Assembly (NCBI GenBank): GCA_963728895.1
Contig: CAVSLM010000006.1
Coordinates: 62,001 to 126,000, forward strand
DNA length: 64,000 nt
Direction of reading: 5' to 3'
Origin: CAVSLM01 sp963728895
Lineage (GTDB): Bacteria; Pseudomonadota; Gammaproteobacteria; JBBQDK01
The notes beneath the pieces were generated by a model. That model was not told where the DNA came from. It searched no databases and was given only the letters and a program-made list of their open reading frames with translations. Made by a program: the position numbers and the translations under genes. This document shows, one piece after another, positions 40,864-50,535 of this stretch (within the stretch, counting starts at the first letter, position 1; each line of letters opens with the position of its first letter).

Positions 40864-41971
40864 GTGGGAGCCAAGGCGCAGGGAACCGAAATCGAGACCG
40901 AGAAAGCCGCGGCAACCGACCCGGCAGGCCCGAGGACTCCGCATCGTCTGCATCTCACGCTGCTGACCGCGGGTCTTGCAGGCGGCGCGGACCCGACCTG
41001 GCGGGGCGAGCTTTCCACTTCCCGAAACACCCGCCTTGCGCCGCTTCCTGTCGCGTGCCGACCGCGCGGACCATGCGCGACCTGGGCGCCTGGCAACGCT
41101 GGGGGCGTTGTTCGGCCTGCAGCCGGCTACGCTGCCGGTGGCAGCACTGAGCCGCTGGGGAGAGACTGGCCTCAGGCCCGACGGCAGCTGGTTGCGCGCC
41201 GATCCGGTACACCTGCGCGCGGACCAGCACCGGCTGTTGCTGTTCGATGCACGGCTGCTCGCGATGCAGATGGCGGAAGCGCGCCAGCTTGCCGCGGAGC
41301 TTGCGCCCCTGTTTGCCGAGCACGGTGCGAGGCTCGAGGTGCCGCATGCATCGCGCTGGTACCTGTGCCTGCCGCAGGAACCGGGGATCGTGAGCACGGC
41401 GCTGGATGCGGCCGCGGGGGGCGATATTGACCGGCTGCTGCCGGCGGGGCACGCCGGTGCGGAGTGGCGGCGGCTGCTGAACGAGATTCAGATGCTGCTG
41501 CACGCCAGCAGTGTCAACGAGGCGCGGGAGGCCGCCGGCGTACCGGCGGTGAACAGCGTCTGGTTCTGGGGTGAAGGTGCATTGCCGGGGGAGATTCCCC
41601 ACCGATGGGATCGGGTGCTCGGATCCGATCCGCTGGTGGCGGGCCTCGCGCTGGCGGCGCGCAGGACAAGTTACGCGCCGCTGCCTGCACCGGGCGACTG
41701 GCTGCAGGCGGCGGGCTACGAGGGGGAGGTGCTGGTGGTGGACGACGCCTTGCAGGCGCCGGTGAGCTATGGCGATCCGGCGGCTTGGAACGCGGCGCTG
41801 GCCGTGCTCGAGGCGCAATGCATGAAACCGCTGCTGGAAGCGGTGCGCAGCGGTCGCGTCGCGAGCTGTACACTGCTGCCCGGCGACGGCACGGCGTGGC
41901 GCTTGACGCGCTCAGGACTGCGCCGATTCTGGCGGCGCACCCTTACGCTTGCATCGCTGGTGATGCGATGA
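40864..41971 (+). pseudogene. RpfE-like conserved protein upstream of recJ, apparently frameshifted
   Basis: The C-terminal 320 residues read cleanly to the stop at 41969-41971 (ETPALRRFLSRADR, LGALFGLQPATLPVAAL, LRADPVHLRADQHRLLLFDAR, SVWFWGEGALPG). They resemble the RpfE-type family next to recJ in Xanthomonas and other Gammaproteobacteria; relatives are often loosely named phosphoglycerate mutase. The usual start, a strand ending in a P/AGL motif, is in another frame from a GTG at 40864 (HRLHLTLLTAGLAGGADPTW). Removing one G of GGGG at 41003-41006 joins the two. If no shift exists, the protein starts at a TTG at 40976. Function unknown. Confidence 0.6.
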
Positions 41972-43707
41972 GGAAAGTCATCGTGCGCCGCGCGGTAATG
42001 ACGACGGCAAGCGCGCTTCCACCCGACCTGCATCCGCTCCTGGCGCGCATTTACGCCGGGCGCGGGGTAAGCGACGCCCGCGAGCTGGAGCGCTCGCTGC
42101 AGTGTATGTTGCCGCCCACCTCGCTCGGAGGCGTCGAGCGCGCTGCGGCGCTGCTCGCGGAGGCGATCGAGCTGCACCGCCGCCTCGTCATCGTCGCCGA
42201 TTTCGACGCGGACGGGGCGACCAGCTGTGCGCTGGGCGTGCGGGCGCTGCGCAGGCTCGGCGCCGAGCAGGTCGATTATGTGGTGCCCGATCGCTTTCGT
42301 TTTGGCTATGGCCTGACGCCCGAGATCGTGGAGGTCGCGGCGCAGCATCGCCCGGACGTGCTGCTCACGGTCGACAACGGCATCTCCAGCGTGGCCGGCG
42401 TGGCGGCGGCGCGCGAGCGCGGCATGCAGGTCATTGTTACCGACCATCATCTGCCCGGCGCGGTGCTGCCGCAGGCCGATGCCATCGTCAATCCCAATCT
42501 TCCGGACGACGCCTTCCCCAGCAAGAATCTGGCGGGTGTGGGCGTGATCTTCTATACGATGCTGGCGCTGCGCGCGCGGCTGCGGGAGCAGCACTGGTTT
42601 GAGCGGCGCGGTTTGCCGGAGCCGAATCTCGCCTATCTTCTCGACCTGGTCGCGCTGGGGACCGTGGCGGACGTGGTGCCGCTCGATCACAACAACCGGG
42701 TACTGGTGGAGCAGGGGCTGCGGCGCATTCGCGCCGGGCGCGCCTGTCCTGGTGTGCAGGCGCTGCTGCAGGTTGCGGGACGCACCTGCACCCCGCTGGT
42801 CGCCGCGGATCTGGGCTTTGCGGTGGGGCCGCGCCTCAATGCTGCGGGCCGGCTGCAGGACATGAGCCTCGGCATCGAATGCCTGCTGTGCGACGATGCC
42901 ACGCAGGCGCTGCGCATCGCGCAGCGCCTGGATGCGCTCAATCGCGAGCGGCGCGAAATCGAGGCCCAGATGCAGGAGCAGGCGCGGCTTAGTCTGGAGC
43001 GGCTGGTCCTCGATGACGAGACGGAGCTGCCGCTCGGCGTGTGCCTGTACGAGGCGGACTGGCACCAGGGCGTGATTGGAATTCTCGCCGGACGCATCAA
43101 GGAACGCTGGCATCGCCCGGTGATCGCCTTTGCGGCGGGTGCGCCCGGTGAGCTTAAGGGTTCCGCGCGTTCCATTCCCGGTCTGCACATTCGCGACGCC
43201 CTGGACAGCGTGGCCGCGCGCCATCCCGGGCTGATCGAGCGCTTCGGCGGACATGCAATGGCTGCCGGGCTCAGCATCCGCAACGAGCGCTTCGATCAAT
43301 TCTCCGCGGCTTTCGATGCCGAAGTGCGCCTGCGGCTGCGTGACGCCCCGATTGAGGGCGTTATCTATAGTGACGGCGAGCTGGAAGGCCAGCTTCTGTG
43401 CCTGGAGACCGCCGAGCTGCTACGCGAGGCTGGGCCCTGGGGACAAGGATTCCCGGAGCCGGTATTCGATGGCACCTTCGAGGTTCTCGACACCCGGGTG
43501 CTGAAGGAGCGGCATCTTCGTCTCCTCGTCAGGGTCGGCGAGGCAGCGCAGCCGGTCGACGCCGTCGCCTTCAACGCCGGGGAGCAGGGTTGGCATGCCG
43601 CCCCGCACGTGCACCTGGCGTATCGCCTGAATGTCAATGAATACCGCGGAACGCGCAGCCTGCAGCTGGTAGTCGAGCATCTCGAAGCCCTGGGCGCTGC
43701 TCACTGA
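41968..43707 (+). CDS. recJ: Single-stranded-DNA-specific 5'-3' exonuclease RecJ
   Basis: RecJ degrades single-stranded DNA in RecF-pathway recombination and mismatch repair. The DHH-family motifs are present: IVADFDADGATSCALG (motif I), LLTVDNGISS, VIVTDHHLPG (DHH), NPNLPDDAFPSKNLAGVGV and LVALGTVADVVPL. The DHHA1 part has WHQGVIGILAGRIKERWHRP and FGGHAMAAGLSI. A C-terminal OB-like domain ends the chain. It has 579 residues (E. coli 577). The ATG overlaps the stop of the RpfE-like gene. It is the last gene of its run; parC starts 72 bases on. Confidence 0.96.
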   Translation: MRKVIVRRAVMTTASALPPDLHPLLARIYAGRGVSDARELERSLQCMLPPTSLGGVERAAALLAEAIELHRRLVIVADFDADGATSCALGVRALRRLGAEQVDYVVPDRFRFGYGLTPEIVEVAAQHRPDVLLTVDNGISSVAGVAAARERGMQVIVTDHHLPGAVLPQADAIVNPNLPDDAFPSKNLAGVGVIFYTMLALRARLREQHWFERRGLPEPNLAYLLDLVALGTVADVVPLDHNNRVLVEQGLRRIRAGRACPGVQALLQVAGRTCTPLVAADLGFAVGPRLNAAGRLQDMSLGIECLLCDDATQALRIAQRLDALNRERREIEAQMQEQARLSLERLVLDDETELPLGVCLYEADWHQGVIGILAGRIKERWHRPVIAFAAGAPGELKGSARSIPGLHIRDALDSVAARHPGLIERFGGHAMAAGLSIRNERFDQFSAAFDAEVRLRLRDAPIEGVIYSDGELEGQLLCLETAELLREAGPWGQGFPEPVFDGTFEVLDTRVLKERHLRLLVRVGEAAQPVDAVAFNAGEQGWHAAPHVHLAYRLNVNEYRGTRSLQLVVEHLEALGAAH

Positions 43708-43779
43708 GCGACCTACCGGCCGCACTGTCCGTGACGGTCCGACAAGGTACAATTTCCCTTTTCACCTTCCGGCCCGGCC

Positions 43780-46050
43780 ATGAACGACATCGTGCAACCC
43801 AGTCCCGACGGCATCGAGCGCCTGCCGCTGCGCGCCTTCACCGAAAAGGCCTACCTCGACTACTCGATGTACGTCATTCTCGATCGAGCGCTGCCGAACA
43901 TCGGCGATGGACTGAAACCCGTACAACGACGCATCGTCTACGCCATGTCCGAGCTTGGCCTGAACGCGGCCGCCAAGCACAAGAAATCGGCGCGCACCGT
44001 GGGCGACGTGCTCGGCAAGTTTCACCCGCATGGCGACGTGGCGTGTTACGAGGCCATGGTGCTCATGGCGCAGTCGTTTACCTATCGCTATCCGCTGGTG
44101 GACGGGCAGGGCAACTGGGGCTCGCCGGACGATCCGAAGAGCTTCGCTGCCATGCGCTACACCGAGGCGCGCCTGGCGCCTTACGCCGAGGTGCTGCTCG
44201 CGGAGCTGGGGCAGGGTACCGTGGACTGGGTGCCGAACTTCGACGGCACCCTCGAGGAGCCGGCGCTGCTGCCGGCGCGGCTGCCCAACGTGCTGCTCAA
44301 CGGCACCACCGGCATCGCCGTGGGCATGGCCACCGACATTCCGCCGCACAATCTGCGGGAGGTCGCCACCGCCTGCATCCGACTGCTGGATGCGCCCAAG
44401 GCCGGCGTGGCGCAGCTTTGCGAGCACATCCAGGGGCCGGACTTTCCGACCGAAGCCGAGATCATCAGCCCGCGCCAGGAGCTGCTGCGCATGTACGAGA
44501 CCGGCTCGGGAAGCGTACGTGCCCGCGCACGGTACGAGCGCGAGGATGGCGACATCGTGATCACGGCGCTGCCCTACCAGGTCTCGGGAGCGAAGGTGCT
44601 GGAGCAGATCGCCGCGCAGATGAACGGGCGCAAGTTGCCCATGGTCGAGGACCTGCGCGATGAATCCGATCATGAGAATCCCACGCGGCTGGTGATCGTC
44701 CCGAGATCCAGTCGCGTCGATGCCGATGCCCTCATGCAGCATCTGTTCGCGACCACGGACCTCGAACGCAGCTACCGGGTCAATCTCAACATGATCGGCA
44801 TCGACGGGCGGCCCCAGGTGAAGAACCTGCGGGCGGTGCTCGCCGAATGGTTGGAATTTCGCACCGAGACCGTGCGCCGGCGCCTGCAGTTTCGTCTCGA
44901 CAAGGTGCTCCAGCGCCTGCACATCCTGGAAGGCCTGCTGATCGCCTATCTCAACATCGACGAGGTGATTGCCATCATCCGCCGCGAGGAGCGTCCCAAG
45001 CCTGTGCTCATGGAACGTTTCGGCATCAGCGATGCCCAGGCCGAAGCCATTCTCGAGCTGAAGCTGCGCCAGTTGGCAAGGCTCGAGGAAATGAAGATCC
45101 GCAGCGAGCAGGCGGAGCTGGCCGCCGAGCGCGACCAGCTGCAGAAGACGCTCGGTTCCAGGCAGCGGCTGCGCACCCTCATTCGCAACGAGCTGCAGAA
45201 GGATGCCGAGCGTTATGGTGACGATCGCCGCTCACCCCTGGTTTCGCGACCCCAGGCGCAGGCGCTCGACGAGTCCGCCCTCGCGCCGGCCGAGCCGGTG
45301 ACGGTGGTGCTGTCGCAGCGCGGATGGGTGCGCGCCGCCAAAGGCCACGAAATCGATCCCGAGAGCCTGAGCTATCGCTCCGGCGATGCCTATCTGGCCG
45401 ACGCCCGGGGACGGTCCAACCAGATGGCCGTATTCCTGGACAGTACCGGGCGCAGCTACACCCTGCCCGCCCACAGCCTGCCGTCGGCGCGCGGGCAGGG
45501 CGAGCCGCTGACCGGGCGCATCAGCCCACCCGATGGGGCGGAGTTTGTGGGGGTGGTAATCGGCGACCCCGACGAACGGGTGCTGCTTGCCTCCAACTCC
45601 GGCTACGGGTTCATCTCCCGGCTCGGAGAACTTCACGGACGCAACAAGGCCGGCAAGGCGGTTCTGAACGTCTCCAGAGGGGCCCGCGTGCTGGCTCCGG
45701 CCCCGGTGTTCGATCTGGACTCCGATCGTCTGGCGGTAATCTCCAACGATGGCAGACTGCTCATTTTCGCGGCCGGGGACCTGCCGCTGCTTGCGCGCGG
45801 CAAGGGCAACAAGATGATGGACATCCGCAGCGGCAAGAAGGCCGCACAGGCCGAGCTCGTCGTTGCGGCACTCAGTGTTCCGAAGGGTGGCGGACTGGTA
45901 CTGCGTTGCGGTCAGCGCCAGTTCACGCTGAAGGCTTCGCAGCTCGACGAGTACCAAGGCGAGCGCGGGCGCCGCGGCAGCAAGCTTCCGCGAGGTCTGC
46001 AGAGGGTGGATGCCGTCGAGCTCACTCCGGATGCGCCCAGCAGGACCTGA
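43780..46050 (+). CDS. parC: DNA topoisomerase IV subunit A
   Basis: ParC, with ParE, unlinks daughter chromosomes. It has 756 residues (E. coli 752). The start MNDIVQPSPDGIERLPLRAFTEKAYLDYSM is typical. The helix-turn-helix quinolone region reads GKFHPHGDVACYEAM: the Ser that anchors the quinolone water-metal bridge in E. coli (S80) is Val87 here, while the acidic partner (E91) is kept. The catalytic Tyr is Y127 in AAMRYTEARL. GTTGIAVGMATDIPPHNLREV and a coiled-coil tower (residues ~370-490) follow. The C-terminal blades include the degenerate SYRSGDAY and KAGKAVLNV. parE is not in the window. Confidence 0.97.
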   Translation: MNDIVQPSPDGIERLPLRAFTEKAYLDYSMYVILDRALPNIGDGLKPVQRRIVYAMSELGLNAAAKHKKSARTVGDVLGKFHPHGDVACYEAMVLMAQSFTYRYPLVDGQGNWGSPDDPKSFAAMRYTEARLAPYAEVLLAELGQGTVDWVPNFDGTLEEPALLPARLPNVLLNGTTGIAVGMATDIPPHNLREVATACIRLLDAPKAGVAQLCEHIQGPDFPTEAEIISPRQELLRMYETGSGSVRARARYEREDGDIVITALPYQVSGAKVLEQIAAQMNGRKLPMVEDLRDESDHENPTRLVIVPRSSRVDADALMQHLFATTDLERSYRVNLNMIGIDGRPQVKNLRAVLAEWLEFRTETVRRRLQFRLDKVLQRLHILEGLLIAYLNIDEVIAIIRREERPKPVLMERFGISDAQAEAILELKLRQLARLEEMKIRSEQAELAAERDQLQKTLGSRQRLRTLIRNELQKDAERYGDDRRSPLVSRPQAQALDESALAPAEPVTVVLSQRGWVRAAKGHEIDPESLSYRSGDAYLADARGRSNQMAVFLDSTGRSYTLPAHSLPSARGQGEPLTGRISPPDGAEFVGVVIGDPDERVLLASNSGYGFISRLGELHGRNKAGKAVLNVSRGARVLAPAPVFDLDSDRLAVISNDGRLLIFAAGDLPLLARGKGNKMMDIRSGKKAAQAELVVAALSVPKGGGLVLRCGQRQFTLKASQLDEYQGERGRRGSKLPRGLQRVDAVELTPDAPSRT

Positions 46051-46101
46051 TCGCGTGGCGCCGGAGACGGTGCTTGCGTGTCAGTGGCGGTGCGGCAGCG
46101 G

Positions 46102-46130
46102 ATTGAACCGCGCGGTTTCCGTCCCCATCT
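46102..46130 (+). promoter_or_regulatory. Heat-shock (sigma-32/RpoH) type promoter of htpX
   Basis: TTGAA at 46103-46107 and CCCCATCT at 46123-46130 are 15 bases apart. The -10 element is an exact match to the sigma-32 consensus CCCCATnT and the -35 keeps its TTGAA core. A perfect palindrome, AACCGCGCGGTT (46106-46117), starts at the -35 end and fills most of the spacer. HtpX is a classic heat-shock protease, which fits. Transcription would start near 46137. Confidence 0.7.
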
Positions 46131-46167
46131 AACGCGCTGACAAGTATTCGTGCGAAGAAGGACTGGT

Positions 46168-47052
46168 ATGAAACGCATCTTGCTTTTTGTGACGACGAAC
46201 CTTGCGGTATTGCTGGTGCTGAGCATCGTGTTGAGGCTGCTGGGTATCGATACCATGCTCGATCAGCAGGGGACCGGCCTCAACATGCAGGCGTTGTTGG
46301 TCTTCGCGGCAGTGTTCGGCATGGGCGGATCTTTCATTTCATTGGCGATGTCCAAATGGAGCGCCCTGCACCTGACGGGCGCGCGGGTGATCGAGCGCCC
46401 CGGCAATGCGGAAGAAGCCTGGCTGGTCGATACGGTACGACGACTTGCGCGACAGGCCGGAATCGGCATGCCTCAGGTGGCGGCGTACGACTCGGCGGAC
46501 ATGAACGCCTTCGCTACCGGGATGCGCCGCGACAACGCCCTGGTCGCGGTGAGCACCGGGCTCCTGCGCAGCATGAACCACGAAGAGGTGGAGGCGGTAC
46601 TGGGCCATGAGGTGAGCCACGTTGCCAACGGGGACATGGTGACGCTTGCGCTGATACAAGGTGTGGTGAACACGTTCGTAATTTTCGTCTCTCGCGTCGT
46701 CGGCTATGTGGTCGACCGGGCCGTGTTCAAGACCGAGCGCGGCCACGGCCCAGGCTTCTGGGTCACGACCATAGTGGCGCAGGTGGTGCTTGGCATACTC
46801 GCGAGCATCATCGTTCTGTGGTTCTCGCGCTGGCGGGAGTTTCGCGCCGATGCCGGTAGCGCACATATGCTCGGCAGGGAGAAGATGATTGCCGCGCTGC
46901 AGCGCCTGCAGGCCGGTGCGGAGCAGCCCCATCTGCCGGACCAGGTCGAGGCCTTCGGCATATCGGGGAACGCGGGCCAGGGGCTGCGGCGCCTGTTTAT
47001 GAGTCATCCGCCGCTGGAGGAACGTATCGCCGCGCTGCGCGGGATGAGCTAG
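46168..47052 (+). CDS. htpX: Membrane zinc metalloprotease HtpX
   Basis: HtpX is an inner-membrane M48 protease that, with FtsH, removes damaged membrane proteins. Two N-terminal helices (ILLFVTTNLAVLLVLSIVLRLL and LLVFAAVFGMGGSFISLAM) precede VIERPGNAEEAWLVDTV, the zinc motif VLGHEVSHVANGDM (HExxH near residue 139), two more membrane segments, and the third-ligand motif REFRADAGSAHMLG. The end MSHPPLEERIAALR is standard. It has 294 residues. The ATG at 46168 has an AAGAAGGA site five bases upstream. A sigma-32-like promoter lies in the 117-base gap after parC. Confidence 0.97.
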   Translation: MKRILLFVTTNLAVLLVLSIVLRLLGIDTMLDQQGTGLNMQALLVFAAVFGMGGSFISLAMSKWSALHLTGARVIERPGNAEEAWLVDTVRRLARQAGIGMPQVAAYDSADMNAFATGMRRDNALVAVSTGLLRSMNHEEVEAVLGHEVSHVANGDMVTLALIQGVVNTFVIFVSRVVGYVVDRAVFKTERGHGPGFWVTTIVAQVVLGILASIIVLWFSRWREFRADAGSAHMLGREKMIAALQRLQAGAEQPHLPDQVEAFGISGNAGQGLRRLFMSHPPLEERIAALRGMS

Positions 47053-47149
47053 TGGCTCGGGACGGGCGGCTGGGCGCAGCTTGTCCGATCATGCAAACTA
47101 AAGCATCGGGCGCAGCTTCGGGCGCCGTGGGTTTCGAGCTGGTGAAGAG

Positions 47150-48391
47150 ATGACATTGATCCGACCATTCGCCGGCTTGCGGCCGGCGCCGGGCCGTGCG
47201 GCCGAAGTGCTCGCGCCGCCGTATGACGTGCTCGACACCGAGGAGGCGCGGGTGCGGGCGCGCGGTCGGCCGTGGAGTTTCCTGCACATCTCCAAACCCG
47301 AAATCGATCTCCCGCGCGGCACCGATCCCTATGCACCCGAGGTCTATGCGAAAGCCGCAGAAAACCTGGCGCGAATGTCGACGGAGGGCGTGCTGGTACG
47401 TGATCCGCGGCCGTACTACTATGCCTATCGCCTTACCACGGAAGGTCATACGCAGACCGGGCTGGTGGCGGTTGCCTCGGTCGCCGCCTATGACAGCAAT
47501 CACATCCGGCGGCACGAGTTCACGCGCCCGGAGAAGGAAGACGACCGGGTTCGGCAGATCGAGGCGCTGAATGCTCAGACCGGCCCGGTGCTCCTGGCCT
47601 ATCCAGCCGATGCGCAGGCCGATGCACTGCTCGGCGGCGCCACGGCGGGTGGCCCCGAGGTCGATGTGGTTGCGGACACGGGCGTGCGCCACGAACTGTG
47701 GGTCGTACGTGATCCCGACCTGATCGACAGCCTCACGTCAACCTTCGCTGCTATGGAGGCGCTCTACATCGCGGACGGACATCACCGCTCGGCGGCAGCG
47801 TCGCGCGTCGCTGCGGCACGTCGTTCGGGCGGCACCGGGGACAGTCGCATGGCGCAGGATCAGTACTTCCTGTCTGTCATTTTCCCGCACCATGAGCTGC
47901 GCATACTCGACTACAACCGGGTGGTGCGCGATCTGAACGGCCACGACCGCGAGGCGTTTCTCCAGCGCCTTCAGGCTGCATTCGAGATACAACCCAGCGC
48001 AAACCCGGTGCACCCATCTGCGCCGGCCGAGTTCGGCCTGTACCTTCCGGGACGATGGTTTCGACTGGCACTGCGCCCGGAGCGGATACCGCAGGGGGAC
48101 CCGGTGGCGCGACTGGACGTGAGCCAGCTGTCGAATCAAGTGCTGGGTCCGATCCTGAGGATCGAGGATCAGCGCCGCGATCGGCGCATCGATTTCGTCG
48201 GGGGGATTCGTGGCTTGGCGGAGCTGGAGCGGCGTGTGAACGAAGGCGGGATGGCCGCTGCCTTCTCACTCTATCCGACCCGCATGGAGGATCTCATGGC
48301 AGTGGCGGAGGCAGGGGAAGTCATGCCTCCGAAATCCACTTGGTTCGAGCCCAAGCTGGCCGACGGGCTTGCCTCCCACGTGCTGGATTGA
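47150..48391 (+). CDS. DUF1015 family protein
   Basis: This is a 413-residue soluble protein of the DUF1015 family. Landmarks are IRPFAGLRPAPGRAAEVLAPPYDVL at the start, RRHEFTRPEKEDDRVRQIEALNAQTGPVLLAY, ALYIADGHHRSAAASRVAAAR, FLSVIFPHHELRILDYNRVV, VGGIRGLAELERRVNEG and AFSLYPTRMEDLMAVAEAGEVMPPKSTWFEPKLADGL. Family members often neighbour serA/serC in other genomes, but no function is firmly established. None of those genes is near here. A GAAGAG ribosome site precedes the ATG. It converges with the fimX-type gene; a small GGCAG-GTG-CTGCC hairpin (48400-48412) lies between the ends. Confidence 0.88.
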   Translation: MTLIRPFAGLRPAPGRAAEVLAPPYDVLDTEEARVRARGRPWSFLHISKPEIDLPRGTDPYAPEVYAKAAENLARMSTEGVLVRDPRPYYYAYRLTTEGHTQTGLVAVASVAAYDSNHIRRHEFTRPEKEDDRVRQIEALNAQTGPVLLAYPADAQADALLGGATAGGPEVDVVADTGVRHELWVVRDPDLIDSLTSTFAAMEALYIADGHHRSAAASRVAAARRSGGTGDSRMAQDQYFLSVIFPHHELRILDYNRVVRDLNGHDREAFLQRLQAAFEIQPSANPVHPSAPAEFGLYLPGRWFRLALRPERIPQGDPVARLDVSQLSNQVLGPILRIEDQRRDRRIDFVGGIRGLAELERRVNEGGMAAAFSLYPTRMEDLMAVAEAGEVMPPKSTWFEPKLADGLASHVLD

Positions 48392-48414
48392 ATGGTGTCG
48401 GCAGGTGCTGCCAC

Positions 48415-50535
48415 TCAGGGCGCCCCATCGCTGAATTCATAGCTCAGCATGGCTGCCGGCTCCTGGAGAAAATAGCCCTGGGTGTATTGCACGCCGTACT
48501 GCCACAGTACAGCCAGGCTGCTCGCATCCTCGACGAAAGTCGCGATGGTCGCTTTGCCCAGGGAATGGGCGACTTCGGCAATGCGCTTGACCTTCTGTTG
48601 ATGGTCGGGCTTGGTCGCCAGATTGTGCATGAGCGAGCCGTCGATCTTCAGGAAATCCGCCGGCACGTGCTTCAGGATCTGGAAGGAGTTCTCGCCTTTC
48701 CCAAAGTGTTCCAGGGCGAAGGCGCAGCCAATCTTGCCCAGACGCAGCGCCACATCGCGCGCATCCTTCAAGTGGGTAGTGGCGACGGATTCGGTGATCT
48801 GGAACGCCAGATCCTTGCCGGGCAAGCCCACCGCACGAAGCCGCTCGCCGATCCAGTCCGCCAGATGTTCATCCGCCAGTGACGGACCGCTGAGCTTGAT
48901 GAAGAATACCGTCTCTTTGCCGGCTTCCTGGCGCTCGACCAGCGTTCGGATGGCGTGTTCGATCACCCAGCGGTCAACTTCCGTGATGAGGCCACTCTGT
49001 TCCGATGCAAGGATGAAGTCTCGTGGCGGAACCTCCTCGCCGTGCTCGTCCAGCATGCGCAGCAGTACCTCGTACTTGTCGCCGGTGTTGCCTTGCAGGC
49101 TGACGATGGGCTGGTACACGAGGCGGAATCGATCGCTGTCCAGGGCGTGCTTGACCATCTCGATGCGCTGGGCGGCAACGTCCCGGTCAGCGTGCTGCGA
49201 GCCGTACGCCTCGTGCAAGTGGATCCGATTGCCCCCCGCAGCTCGCGCCATGTCACACGCAGCCTCGGAGTGCGTCAGGGCATCCAGAGCGGTCGGCGAG
49301 TTGCCCAGGAATAGCCCGACTCCAATCGAGCAGCTCGTGGTGACCGATTTCCCCTCCACATCGCAGATGTGCTCCTCCACTGCGGCGCGGAGGTTATCGG
49401 CGAGCTCCATCGCTCTGTGGCGATCAGTGGTCAGGACGGCAATGCCGTTGTCGGCGAACCGCAGGACCCGGTCCGCAGCTGCAACCTGGTCCTGCACCAG
49501 TTCACCGATGCTGGCCAGTACGCTGTCGATGCGGACGATCCCGACTGTGTCGCGAATGGCGCGATAACCATCCAGCGCAAGATAGAGCAATGCGCCGGAA
49601 GGCTCGTGCTGCGAGGCGCCCTCCGAAAGCCGTTGCAACTCGGCAATCAATTGAGCCCGCGTGGGCAGACCGGCCAACGGATCCATGGCCTCGAGCGGCT
49701 GCACGCCAAGCGTCGCATCACGCTGCTCGCGCACCAGGATCTGCGTGCAGGCTTCCCCGCCGAAGCTCGAGGCAGAAAGCTCGATCAAAGCCCGGAATCC
49801 GCTGCCGTCCAGTCGCGCACCCTGGACTTGGAGGCTTTCGGCGGCGCCACCGTGTCCGGAGCAATTGCGCAAGGATTCCTTGAGTTGGGCGTGGTCGGCG
49901 GCCGCAATCATATCCATGATGGGTGTCCCTTCGACTTCCTCCTGGGACTTGAAGCCGAAGAGTTGCAGGTACTTCGGATTGGCGTAGATGTGCATGCCTT
50001 CGTGGACGTAGGTGATGGCGTCCGGTGCATGATCGATGAGAAAGCGTGCGCGGCTGTCGCTCTCCTCCAGCGCACGTGTGCAGTGCTCCAGGGCGCGGCG
50101 CTCGCGGATAATGGCCGTCTCCCGAACCAGCGCATGACGCAGGTGCTCGGCGCAGCCGCGGGCAACAACGTCGCACGCCCCTGCGGCGAGCGCGTTCGTG
50201 AGTAGTTCCCTATCCAGGCGTTCAGCAAGCGCGATCACCGGAATGCGGCGCCCGACGGCCTTGATGGCTTGTACGACCTCGGCGACGCCGAGGTTCGACA
50301 CATCGGTGGCACAGATCACCAGGTCAGGTTCGCTGCCGCTCAACTCCAACTGGAACTCGGACCGGTTCGTGGCGTGGCGAGCGCGGATGGCTACACCGGC
50401 GTTCCGAAACATGCTGAGGAGCGCTTCCGCACCTTCGCGCGACGACTCGACGATCAGCAAATATGCGGGATCGTCGTTGGTCGGTGGCGATGGCGTCGGG
50501 TGACCAGCCGTGATGGCTGCTCGGTTGCTAAACAT
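48415..50535 (-). CDS. fimX: FimX-type REC-PAS-GGDEF-EAL protein, both c-di-GMP domains degenerate
   Basis: Domains in order over 706 residues: REC-like (~25-140, YLLIVESSREGAEALL), PAS (~160-270), GGDEF-like (~285-440) and EAL-like (~455-700). The cyclase signature is ADNGI at 361-365 in place of GGDEF. The EAL triad is EVL (489-491), and the DDFG loop is LEHFG. Neither enzyme activity is therefore expected. Pseudomonas aeruginosa FimX has the same architecture, with EVL in place of EAL, and acts as a c-di-GMP receptor controlling type IV pilus assembly at the cell pole. The next minus-strand gene upstream encodes a PilZ-like protein. Confidence 0.85.
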   Translation of the reverse strand: MFSNRAAITAGHPTPSPPTNDDPAYLLIVESSREGAEALLSMFRNAGVAIRARHATNRSEFQLELSGSEPDLVICATDVSNLGVAEVVQAIKAVGRRIPVIALAERLDRELLTNALAAGACDVVARGCAEHLRHALVRETAIIRERRALEHCTRALEESDSRARFLIDHAPDAITYVHEGMHIYANPKYLQLFGFKSQEEVEGTPIMDMIAAADHAQLKESLRNCSGHGGAAESLQVQGARLDGSGFRALIELSASSFGGEACTQILVREQRDATLGVQPLEAMDPLAGLPTRAQLIAELQRLSEGASQHEPSGALLYLALDGYRAIRDTVGIVRIDSVLASIGELVQDQVAAADRVLRFADNGIAVLTTDRHRAMELADNLRAAVEEHICDVEGKSVTTSCSIGVGLFLGNSPTALDALTHSEAACDMARAAGGNRIHLHEAYGSQHADRDVAAQRIEMVKHALDSDRFRLVYQPIVSLQGNTGDKYEVLLRMLDEHGEEVPPRDFILASEQSGLITEVDRWVIEHAIRTLVERQEAGKETVFFIKLSGPSLADEHLADWIGERLRAVGLPGKDLAFQITESVATTHLKDARDVALRLGKIGCAFALEHFGKGENSFQILKHVPADFLKIDGSLMHNLATKPDHQQKVKRIAEVAHSLGKATIATFVEDASSLAVLWQYGVQYTQGYFLQEPAAMLSYEFSDGAP

